A stretch of DNA of 64,000 nt from CAVVIH01 sp963748295. Its GTDB lineage: Bacteria > Acidobacteriota > Vicinamibacteria > Vicinamibacterales > 2-12-FULL-66-21. The DNA lies in the NCBI GenBank assembly GCA_963748295.1, contig CAVVIH010000004.1, positions 186,001 to 250,000 on the forward strand, written 5' to 3'. Numbering within the stretch: the first letter of the stretch is position 1; each line of letters starts with the position of its first letter. Position numbers and translations under genes: made by a program. Positions 35,920 through 43,941 of this stretch are shown piece by piece. The notes beneath the pieces are model-generated. The model was given only the letters and a program-made list of their open reading frames with translations. It searched no databases and was not told the origin of the DNA.

Positions 35920-38364
35920 ATGGGTGACATCAAGATCGCGATTCGCGCGCTTCGCAATCGCCCGGGCCTGGCCGTCGTCGTTATCGTGACGCTGGCGCTG
36001 GGCATCGGTGCGAGCGCGTCGATTTTCAGCGTGGTCGATGCCGTGCTGCTCCGGCCGCTGCCGTATCCGGATTCCGATCGGCTCGGGGTCATCTGGGGAT
36101 TCAGCGCGGACGTGCAGCAGCGCACCGGGCTCGATCGGCTGCCGTGGTCGCCCGGCGACGTTGATGACTTCATCGCGCGGAACCGGACGTTCGAGCAGAT
36201 GGCCTGGGTGCGCGCGGATCGCGTGAACCTCAGCGGAGACGACGACCCCGAGCGCATCGGCGCCGTGCGCGTGAGCCGCCCGTTCTTCGAGACGTTCGGC
36301 GTCTCAGCCATCCACGGGCGGACGTTCCTCGAAGCCGACGCACGGGGCGGCCGAGTCGTCGTGATTTCGGAGGGACTGTGGCAAAGCAGATTCGGGCGCG
36401 ACCCCGAGATCCTGACGCGTCCGATCACGCTCAACGGTCAGCCGGCGACGGTGGTCGGCGTGCTTCCGGGATGGTTTCGGTTTCCCGCGGCCGGCGATCT
36501 CTCGCAGGGGCTCGGCTACACGTTGGATCCCGAGGTGTGGACGCTCGACGTGCTGACGCCGGACCTGAGGCGCCGCCGCGACGGGAAGAGTTTTTCGATC
36601 GTCGGACGGCGCCGCGGCGACGCGAGCGAGGAGGCGGCGGCCGCGGACCTCGGAACGATTGCGGCGGACATCGCGCGGCAGTTCCCGGCGTCGAACGCCG
36701 GCTGGACCGTTCTTGTCGTGCCGCTTCGCGAGCAGATTGCCGGCTCGCTCAAGCCCGCGCTGATGGTCCTGCTGGCGGCCGTGGGCGCGCTGCTCTTCAT
36801 TGCGTGCGCGAACGTCGCCAACCTGCTCCTTACCGGCGCGACGGCGCGTCAGCGCGAGGTGTGCGTACGTCAGGCGCTCGGCGCGAAACGCGGGCGCGTG
36901 GTGCGCGGGCTGCTGGTGGAAAGCCTCATTCTCGGCGCCGCGGCCGGCGTGCTGGGCGCGTTGTTCGCCTGGGGAGTGCTGCGGGTGATGCTGGCGGCGC
37001 TGCCCACCGAGATCCCCGCGCTCACGGCCGCCGGATTCGGCGCGCGCGGCGTTGCGTTCACGTTGATTCTCTCGCTGGCCGCGGCCCTTCTGTTCGGGCT
37101 CGTTCCGGCGCTCCACGCGACGGGCGTCGACGTCGGCGAGGGTCTGCGCGACAACGCGCGGGGTGCGGCCGGCAGCCGCAGGGCCCACCGCACGCGACGC
37201 GTGCTCGTGATGGTCGAAGTCGCGACCGCGGTGGTGATGCTCGTGGCCGCGGTTCTGCTGGCGCAGACGTTCGCGCGCCTCGTTCGGGTGGACCCGGGAT
37301 TCCGCAGCGAGCGCGTGCTGACGGCCGAAGTGTCGCTGCCGCGGTCGCAGTACGCCGGCGAGAAGTCCGCGTTGTTCTTCGAGGACCTGCTGTCGCGGCT
37401 GCGGGCGATCCCCGGCGTCGAATCGGCCGCCGTGGCGTCCACGATTCCGCTGGCGGGCGGGGAGAACCTGCGGCAGGTGACGATCGAGGGGAGCGAGCGG
37501 CCGAAGCCGGGCGAGGAGATCATCTCGGACTACCGGGTCGTTTCGTCCGATTACTTTCGCGTGATGGGAATCTCGCTCGTCTCGGGCGAGCCGCTTCCGC
37601 AGACGGTTTCCGCCGATGCGGCGCCCACCGTGCTCATCAACAAAACGATGGCGGACACGTGGTTTCGCGGCGTCAATCCGGTCGGCCGGCGGATGAAGCT
37701 CACGGGCTTCGAGCAGAGCGGCCCGTGGTTTACGGTCGCCGGCGTCGTGAACGACGCGCGGCATACCGCTCTCGATGGCGCGCTTCGGCCTCAGGTGTAC
37801 GTCCACCATCGCGCCGACCCTTATCCGCAGATGTCCATCGTGCTCAAGACCTCGCCCGACCCGGTTGGCTACGCGCAGCTCGTCCGCAGCACGGTGACGG
37901 CCATCGACCGCAACCAGCCGGTCTCGCGGATTCGATCGATGGACGCGATCGTCAGGCAGTCGATCGCGCGGCAGCGGTTCACGATGTATCTGATCGCGCT
38001 CTTCGCCGGCCTGGCGCTGGTCCTGTCGCTTGCCGGCCTCTATGCGGTGGTCTCGCACTCGGTCGAGCAGCGAATCCGGGAGATGGGCGTGCGGCTGGCG
38101 CTCGGCGCGAGCCCGTCGCAACTGATGCGTCTCGTGCTGGTGGAATCGCTGCGCCTGGTTGGCGCGGGGATCGCGGTGGGGGTCGTCGTGGCGCTCGGCG
38201 CCACTCAATTCATGAAGACGCTGCTTTTCGGCGTGCACGCCTCGGATCCGCTCACGTTCGTGCTCGTTCCGTTCCTGCTGCTCGCAGCCGCGACCGCCGG
38301 CTGCCTCGTGCCGGCCGTGCGCGCGATGCGGATCGACCCGATCGCCGCGCTTCGCGTCGACTAA
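35920..38364 (+). CDS. MacB-like ABC permease (ADOP family)
   Basis: 814 residues with the duplicated layout of acidobacterial duplicated orphan permeases. N-terminal: RALRNRP, then the LALGIGASASIFSVVDAVLLRPLPYP motif and a MacB periplasmic core; FtsX domain 1 near residues 285-440 and a second MacB_PCD-FtsX unit after about residue 460, ending with LSLAGLYAVVSHSVEQRIREMGVRLALGAS and a final DPIAALR. No ATPase gene is adjacent, which is normal for this family. Substrate unknown. ATG 35920 matches the usual start; an upstream extension has no family match. Confidence 0.9.
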   Translation: MGDIKIAIRALRNRPGLAVVVIVTLALGIGASASIFSVVDAVLLRPLPYPDSDRLGVIWGFSADVQQRTGLDRLPWSPGDVDDFIARNRTFEQMAWVRADRVNLSGDDDPERIGAVRVSRPFFETFGVSAIHGRTFLEADARGGRVVVISEGLWQSRFGRDPEILTRPITLNGQPATVVGVLPGWFRFPAAGDLSQGLGYTLDPEVWTLDVLTPDLRRRRDGKSFSIVGRRRGDASEEAAAADLGTIAADIARQFPASNAGWTVLVVPLREQIAGSLKPALMVLLAAVGALLFIACANVANLLLTGATARQREVCVRQALGAKRGRVVRGLLVESLILGAAAGVLGALFAWGVLRVMLAALPTEIPALTAAGFGARGVAFTLILSLAAALLFGLVPALHATGVDVGEGLRDNARGAAGSRRAHRTRRVLVMVEVATAVVMLVAAVLLAQTFARLVRVDPGFRSERVLTAEVSLPRSQYAGEKSALFFEDLLSRLRAIPGVESAAVASTIPLAGGENLRQVTIEGSERPKPGEEIISDYRVVSSDYFRVMGISLVSGEPLPQTVSADAAPTVLINKTMADTWFRGVNPVGRRMKLTGFEQSGPWFTVAGVVNDARHTALDGALRPQVYVHHRADPYPQMSIVLKTSPDPVGYAQLVRSTVTAIDRNQPVSRIRSMDAIVRQSIARQRFTMYLIALFAGLALVLSLAGLYAVVSHSVEQRIREMGVRLALGASPSQLMRLVLVESLRLVGAGIAVGVVVALGATQFMKTLLFGVHASDPLTFVLVPFLLLAAATAGCLVPAVRAMRIDPIAALRVD

Positions 38365-38391
38365 TCAGACCTGTCCTGAGCGAGCGGACTA

Positions 38392-40063
38392 TCACGCGAG
38401 TCGAAGGGCTGCGGCCTGGTGAATTTCCTCGGCCCGTCGCAGCGCCGCCTCGATGTTCGCGCAGATGTTCCGCTCGCCGACGTGCTGGTGGAACTCCGCG
38501 GCCTGCATGAGGGCGGCCGGTTGCGGCGTTGCGCCGCAGAGCAGCAGCGTCCGCCCCGACGCCCGCAGCCGTTCCGCCACTTCCTCGAGCGCGCGGATGC
38601 CGGTCGCGTCGATCGCCGTCATGTTGCGGAGGCGGATGATCACGATGGGCGGAAGCCTGGCGACGTCGTCCGTGACCGCGGTGATCTTGTCGGTGACGCC
38701 GAAGAGAAACGGCCCGTGGATCCGGAAGATCGTCACGTAGGAGGGAATCGCCTTGTCCTGGAGAATGTGGGCGCGCCCGGCTTCCACATAATCCGGGGTC
38801 ACCTCTGAGACGGTCGTGGTGATGGCAACCCGCCTGATGAACAGCAGCGCGGCGAGCACCATGCCGACTTCGACGGCGAGCGTCAGGTCTGCCACCACGG
38901 TGAGCGTGAACGTCACCAGCCACACGCTGATGTCCGTCTTCGTCAGCCGCAGCAGTTTCGGGATCTCGTGCCACTCGCCCATGTTCCACGACACGACGAG
39001 CAGGATCGCCGCCAGCACGGCCATGGGGATGTGCCGCGCAAGAGGCGCGGCGGCGAGCAGGACGATCGACAGCGTGAGGGCATGGATCATCCCGGCCACG
39101 GGCGTCCGTGCGCCGCTGCGGATATTCGTGGCGGTGCGGGCGATGGCGCCCGTTGCCGGCAGCCCGCCAAAAATCGGCGAGGCGACGTTGGCGATCCCCT
39201 GGGCGACGAGCTCGACGTTCGGGTTGTGCCGATCGCCGCTCATCCGGTCCGCGACGACCGCCGACATCAAGGACTCGATGGCGCCGAGCAGCGCGACCGT
39301 CAGCGCCGGCCGCAGCAGGATCGGCACCAGGCCCGCGTCGAATCGCGGGAAGTGCACTTCGGGCAGGCCGGCGGGTATGCCGCCGAACCGGCTGCCGATG
39401 GTCTCGACGTCGAGACCCGAGAACGCCACCACCGCGGTACCGCCAAGAAGCGCCAGAATCGTTCCCGGAATCGCTGGCGTGAGCGATCGAAGGATCAGGA
39501 TCAGACCCAGTGCGGAGATGCCGAGAGCGGTGGCCGCCAGCGAAAGGGTGCCGAACTGCGTGCCCAGCGCGGCCATGCGCTCAGGGAACTCGGCGGGGAG
39601 CGACGCGATGTCGAGGCCGAAGAAATCCCTGATCTGCGTGCTGGCGATCAGCACCGCGATGCCATTCGTGAAGCCGATCACGACCGGCCGCGGAAAGGTA
39701 CTTCACCGCTGTGCCCATTCCGGTCGCGCCGAGCACGATCAGGATGACGCCGGCCATCATCGTGCACATGAACAGGCCGCTGACGCCATGTTCGGCGACG
39801 ATTCCGGCGACGACGACGACAAAGGCGCCGGTGGGGCCGCCGATTTGGGTGCGAGAACCTCCGAGCGCGGAGATGATGAAGCCGGTGACGATCGCGCAGT
39901 AGATGCCGGCCTGCGGCGTCAGTCCCGAGGCAATCGCGAACGCCATCGCCAGCGGCAGCGCGACCAGCCCGACGGTAACACCGGCCAGCAGATCGTGGCC
40001 GAAGGAGGAAAGCGAATACTGGCGGAGCTCACGCACGGAGGCGGGCATCCACCGGGATTCCAT
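38392..40063 (-). CDS. SulP-family anion transporter with STAS domain (frameshifted)
   Basis: A SulP transporter (sulfate, bicarbonate or similar anions). N-terminal: LAGVTVGLVALPLAMAFAIASGL and TQIGGPTGAFVVVVAG, the core gate regions; membrane spans continue to about residue 400 and a C-terminal STAS domain (DKITAVTDDVARLPPIVIIRLRN, IDATGIRALEE) follows. The frame breaks at 39694-39699 (an extra C splits VKY from FPRPVVIGFTNGIAV); both halves match SulP. The ATG at 40063 is preferred; a TTG at 40096 is only 3 nt from a TAGAAT box and too close for transcription start. Substrate not decidable. Confidence 0.86.
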
Positions 40064-40178
40064 CGCAAAACGCACTTTCTTGTCCAAAGGGAGCAATTCA
40101 TTCTAACACGCGCGATTCTTGCATCAGCCGACGTGCGGTCGGTCATTTCGATAAGATCGGAACCGCGGGGAGGGATTG

Positions 40179-40598
40179 ATGCGAGAAGTGCTGCTGCACG
40201 GCGGCTCGAATGAAACGTTCGATCGGTCGGTCGCGTTCGCGCGTCGTCTGGCGGAATCGTTCGGGGCGCGGTTGCACGTGTTGTACACGGTCGAAGAGCC
40301 GCTGAGCGCCGGCTGGACGGCCGAGGTGAGCCCGGAGCGTTTGCCGGAGGTGCACCAGGCGATGGAGGCGGAAGCGCGCGACCGGCTCGCGCCTTACATC
40401 TCCCTCGAGGATCAGGAGCGGCTCGACATTCGAATCGCCCTGCGGGTCGGCGAGAGCGCGACTGAAATCATCCGCTACGCCGAGACGCATCACGTCGACC
40501 TCGCGATCGTGCAGGCGGAGCCGGGCGACAGGACCGACGCGCAGCACGCGCATGCGATCCTCGATGCGTGCGGGTGCGCGCTGCTGGTTCTCCGGTAG
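40179..40598 (+). CDS. Universal stress protein domain protein
   Basis: 139 residues with a UspA-like alpha/beta fold: REVLLHGGSNETFDRSVAFARRLAESFGARLHVLYTVE and IRYAETHHVDLAIVQ. The usual G-x2-G-x9-GS/T ATP-binding loop is absent (end reads LDACGCALLVLR), so the protein may not bind ATP. ATG 40179 has a strong Shine-Dalgarno (GGGAGGG); TAAGAT at 40152-40157 is a -10 candidate. Confidence 0.72.
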   Translation: MREVLLHGGSNETFDRSVAFARRLAESFGARLHVLYTVEEPLSAGWTAEVSPERLPEVHQAMEAEARDRLAPYISLEDQERLDIRIALRVGESATEIIRYAETHHVDLAIVQAEPGDRTDAQHAHAILDACGCALLVLR

Positions 40599-40607
40599 GA
40601 CGCGCGT

Positions 40608-41231
40608 GTGAACAGGAGCGCCCGAAGTCCAGGCGGGCCACGGATGATCCCGAGCGAGCTGCTGCTGTCGGCCTACGCCAGCGGCTGGTTTCCGATGGCG
40701 GTCGACGGCGGCGAGATCCGGTGGTTCTCGCCCGATCCGCGCGGCATCATTCCCCTGGACACTTTTCACACGCCAAGGCGTCTCGCCCGCGTGATTCGCA
40801 AGGGCGTGTTCCGGATCGAGATCGACCGCGCGTTCGAGAGCGTCATGCGCGCCTGTGCCGAGGCGGAGCGCGATGCCGACGATCCCGGCACCTGGATCAG
40901 CGACGAGATCGTCCGCAGCTATTGCGCGTTGCACGAGCACGGTGTGGCGCACTCGGTGGAGACATGGCAGGGCGACAGGCTGGTCGGCGGGCTGTATGGC
41001 GTGGCGCTCGGCGGTGCGTTCTTCGGCGAGTCGATGTTCCATCGGGAAACGGATGCGTCGAAAGTCGCGCTCGCCGCGCTGGTCGAACGCCTCCGCAGCC
41101 GCGGCTACACGCTGCTCGATATCCAGTGGGTGACGGAACATCTCGAGCAGTTTGGAGCGATCGAGTTGTCGAGGTCGCGCTATCTGCGCCTGCTGGACGC
41201 AAGCCTGCGGCGGGACTGCACCTTCCGCTAG
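40608..41231 (+). CDS. aat: Leucyl/phenylalanyl-tRNA-protein transferase
   Basis: Aat adds Leu or Phe to N-terminal Lys/Arg of proteins for ClpAP degradation (N-degron pathway). Motifs: LLLSAYASGWFPMA, WFSPDPRGIIPLD, TWISDEIVRSYCALHEHG, VGGLYGVALGGAFFGESMF and LLDIQWVTEHLEQFGA. 207 residues from GTG 40608; ATG 40644 gives a shorter, equally plausible start. Its stop shares the CTAG with the convergent apaG stop. Confidence 0.93.
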   Translation: MNRSARSPGGPRMIPSELLLSAYASGWFPMAVDGGEIRWFSPDPRGIIPLDTFHTPRRLARVIRKGVFRIEIDRAFESVMRACAEAERDADDPGTWISDEIVRSYCALHEHGVAHSVETWQGDRLVGGLYGVALGGAFFGESMFHRETDASKVALAALVERLRSRGYTLLDIQWVTEHLEQFGAIELSRSRYLRLLDASLRRDCTFR

Positions 41232-41629
41232 TGCACCGTATCCTGATCGCTGAAGGGTTCGCTGAGCGTGAAGGGGGCGATCTTCACGTCGAACTCGTCG
41301 CCGTCCGACGTCACCATCCGGTAAGTGCCCTCCATCAGACCGAATGGAGTCGTGAGCGGCGAGCCCGACGTGTACTCGAACGATTCGCCCGGCGCAAGCC
41401 GCGGCTGCTTGCCGACGACACCAGGTCCGCGAACCTCCTCGACATGTCCCATGCCGTCGGTGATGATCCAGTGGCGCGACAGCAGTTGGACCGTCTCGTC
41501 CCCTTCGTTGACGATCGTTACGGTGTAGAGAAAGAACCACTGACTGGTCGAGGGCTGCGAGCGCTCAGGCGAGTACTGCGACAGAACGCGGACACGGACA
41601 CCGCGCGTCACGGCTTCGGACGTGGACAT
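41228..41629 (-). CDS. apaG: ApaG-domain protein
   Basis: 133 residues. ApaG proteins have a fibronectin-III-like fold linked to Co2+/Mg2+ homeostasis and hydrolysis of diadenosine tetraphosphate (apaH), and to F-box ApaG domains in eukaryotes. Matched: VRVRVLSQYSPERS, YTVTIVNEG, LLSRHWIITDGMG and YTSGSPLTTPFGLMEGTY. ATG 41629 is preferred over the ORF start at 41698, which would run through the divergent gene's start region. Confidence 0.93.
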   Translation of the reverse strand: MSTSEAVTRGVRVRVLSQYSPERSQPSTSQWFFLYTVTIVNEGDETVQLLSRHWIITDGMGHVEEVRGPGVVGKQPRLAPGESFEYTSGSPLTTPFGLMEGTYRMVTSDGDEFDVKIAPFTLSEPFSDQDTVH

Positions 41630-41635
41630 TCGATC

Positions 41636-41845
41636 ATGATGAACGATTCCTCCGGCTCCAGGCAAGTTGAAGCCGGATTGTGCGCCAGCTGCACACACGT
41701 CAGGCTGATCACCAGCAGCCGCGGCGCCACGTTCTACATGTGCCAGCTGTCGGCGGACGATCCACGCTTTCCGCGGTACCCACGGCTCCCGGTTCTCTCG
41801 TGCGAGGGCTACGCGCCGGACGACGAGGCGCGCGGCGAACGCTGA
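41636..41845 (+). CDS. Small four-cysteine protein
   Basis: 69 residues with CASC near the start, C in YMCQL, and C in VLSCEGY: four cysteines suited to one zinc. DPRFPRYPRLPVL is a conserved-looking motif; I recall similar short proteins in other Acidobacteriota but no function. The ATG pair (41636, 41639) lies 6 bp from the apaG start on the other strand, so any promoter of this gene must lie within apaG, or it is read through from upstream. Confidence 0.6.
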   Translation: MMNDSSGSRQVEAGLCASCTHVRLITSSRGATFYMCQLSADDPRFPRYPRLPVLSCEGYAPDDEARGER

Positions 41846-41856
41846 TGTCGTTTTGC

Positions 41857-41862
41857 TAGCAT
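41857..41862 (+). promoter_or_regulatory. Candidate -10 box of the aconitase-like gene (leaderless)
   Basis: TAGCAT, 9 nt before the ATG at 41872, inside the near-palindrome TTGCTAGCA. Confidence 0.4.
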
Positions 41863-41871
41863 TACAGGTGT

Positions 41872-43932
41872 ATGCACCAGATCGAACCCGCTCGCCTGAA
41901 GCCGGGCGTCACACACCAGTCGCTTCCCGCCGATCCCGGTGACGCGGCCGACGGCCACCCGGACACGCAACTCATCCGGGGAAGGGCGCTCGTGTTCTGG
42001 GATCCCGCGAGCCTTCCGGGCACCAAGTACGCGAAGAAGCTCGATGCGATCGATACCGATCAGATAACGCCCGCCACCGACTGCGTGTCCGAGAGCCTCG
42101 ACACGCTCGACGAACGGTGGAAGGCAGGCTCGTTCCGTTATCTGATGCCGGACTTCCGCCAGCGCGTCCACCGCGGCGAGAACTTCATCGTCGCCGGCGA
42201 TCGCTTTGCCATCGGGTCCTCGCGCGAGATGAGTCCCGCGGGCCTGAAAGGTGTCGCCGAGGAAGCCGGCCTGCAGATGGTGGTGATCTGCGGCAACAAC
42301 ATGGGGGACATCTTCCGGCGCAACAGCTTCAATCTCGGCCTGCACGTCGTGCAGAGTCCGGAGGCGGTCGCCGATGCGCACGACGGCGACGAGTTCTCCT
42401 TCGACCCCGTCTCGCGGCAGCTTCGCAACCTGACGAGAGACAAGACCTACGATCCGGTTCCGCTGTCGGCGAAAGAAGAGGAGATCCGCCGCAGCGGCGG
42501 AATCTTCGAGGTCGGACGACGCGAGTTCAGGAAATCCGTCATCACGCGGCCGGCAATCGACTGGCCGGACCGGGGCGCCGCGGAGGGCATGACGACCACC
42601 GAGCAGATCGTGTGGGCGCACCGGGTCGATAAGGAGCTGAAGCCGCGCGATCTCCGGCCAGGTACGACGCTCAGGGTCTACGCCGATCTGCTGCCGGCCT
42701 CGGACGGCACGGCGCCATTCGCGATCCACACGTTCAACCAGATCACCGGCGGCAGCACGATCGACCCGCGGCAGGCCGCCATTGCCAACGATCACTTCGT
42801 GTTCACCGGCCTCGAGGCCGACGACAAGCAGACCGGCATCGGACGAGAGTTCGCGCGCCTGCACGGCATTCAGAAGCCGTACTACGCAACGCCTGGCGAC
42901 GGCATCTTCCATTTCTACTTCCCCGAACAGGGCCTGGTCATGCCGGGGCAGTTCATCCCGGGCGCCGACTCGCACAGCCGCGCATACGGCGCCTACGGCG
43001 CGGTCGGCATCGGCGTCGGGTCGACCACGCTGGGCTTCGGGTGGTCGACGGGCTACATCTACTTCACGCTGGCAAAGGCGCGGCGCGTCGTGTTTCGCGG
43101 GCGCTTGCAGCCGTGGGTGGCGGGCAAGGACATCGTGCTGGAGCTGCTGCGGCGTTGGGGCGCCAAGCAGGCGCAGGGCATGTCGGTGGAGCTGGTCGAC
43201 GCCGACCGGCAGTTGCCGATCGCCTATCGAAACACGATTGCGAACATGATGGCGGAGGCCGAGGCGCTGAACGGTGTGTTCGCGTCCGACGACATCGCCT
43301 ACGACTGGTACCGGAAAAAAGGGATCACGGACCTGCCGTATCCGCCGATCGCGCCGGGCGCGAACGCGGTGTTCGAGATCGACGAGTCGGTGGATCTTTC
43401 CGATGTGCGCCCGATGATCGCCAAGCCGTTCAGCCCGGGGAATGCATTTCCGGCGGAGGAGGTCGCGCGCGAGCACCTCACGTTCGACAAGGCGATGATC
43501 GGTTCCTGCACGAACGGCAGCTATGACGACCTGTTGCAGGCGGCGCTCGTGCTGAGGGCCGCCCGCGATCGCGGTGCGAAGAAGGTGGAGCGCGAGTTCG
43601 CGATCTTTCCGGGATCGGGCGGGGTGAAGCGGCAGATCGAGCAGCCGGATCCGCGCCTTGGCGGCGAGTCGATCGCGGAGGTCTTCCGCTCCGTCGGCGG
43701 CCAGATTCGCCAGTCGTGGTGCGGCCCGTGCTTCGGCCAGGGGCCTGACGCGCTGTCCAAGGGGCAGCGTGCGATCACCTCGTTCAACCGGAACTGGCAG
43801 AACCGGATGGGCCTCGGCGGCGAAGGCTACCTCGCGAGTCCCGCGGTCGTCGCCGCGTCCGCGCTGGCGGGTTACATGGCGCCGCCAAGCGAGCTCGGCC
43901 TCGAGTGGGACGCGGAAACCTATGGCGTCTGA
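41872..43932 (+). CDS. Aconitase/isopropylmalate-isomerase-like protein with swivel domain first
   Basis: 686 residues. Residues about 30-190 are a swivel (LeuD-like) domain with RGENFIVAGDRFAIGSSREM; from about 230 comes the large catalytic domain (TTEQIVWAHRV; GADSHSRAYGAYGA). Cluster cysteines are in IGSCTNGSYDD and WCGPCFGQGP. The order small-then-large is the reverse of AcnA and fuses what are two subunits in LeuCD. AcnB has its swivel first too but also an N-terminal helical domain, absent here. The second aconitase-type enzyme in this window; the substrate is undecided. Confidence 0.84.
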   Translation: MHQIEPARLKPGVTHQSLPADPGDAADGHPDTQLIRGRALVFWDPASLPGTKYAKKLDAIDTDQITPATDCVSESLDTLDERWKAGSFRYLMPDFRQRVHRGENFIVAGDRFAIGSSREMSPAGLKGVAEEAGLQMVVICGNNMGDIFRRNSFNLGLHVVQSPEAVADAHDGDEFSFDPVSRQLRNLTRDKTYDPVPLSAKEEEIRRSGGIFEVGRREFRKSVITRPAIDWPDRGAAEGMTTTEQIVWAHRVDKELKPRDLRPGTTLRVYADLLPASDGTAPFAIHTFNQITGGSTIDPRQAAIANDHFVFTGLEADDKQTGIGREFARLHGIQKPYYATPGDGIFHFYFPEQGLVMPGQFIPGADSHSRAYGAYGAVGIGVGSTTLGFGWSTGYIYFTLAKARRVVFRGRLQPWVAGKDIVLELLRRWGAKQAQGMSVELVDADRQLPIAYRNTIANMMAEAEALNGVFASDDIAYDWYRKKGITDLPYPPIAPGANAVFEIDESVDLSDVRPMIAKPFSPGNAFPAEEVAREHLTFDKAMIGSCTNGSYDDLLQAALVLRAARDRGAKKVEREFAIFPGSGGVKRQIEQPDPRLGGESIAEVFRSVGGQIRQSWCGPCFGQGPDALSKGQRAITSFNRNWQNRMGLGGEGYLASPAVVAASALAGYMAPPSELGLEWDAETYGV

Positions 43933-43941
43933 CGCGGCGTC

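Noticed and set aside
36304..38238. A 644-codon open frame on the minus strand, antisense to the ADOP permease
   Set aside because: High-GC shadow frame: residues are dominated by R, H, A, E and D with no domain, and the sense strand encodes a clear MacB-like protein.
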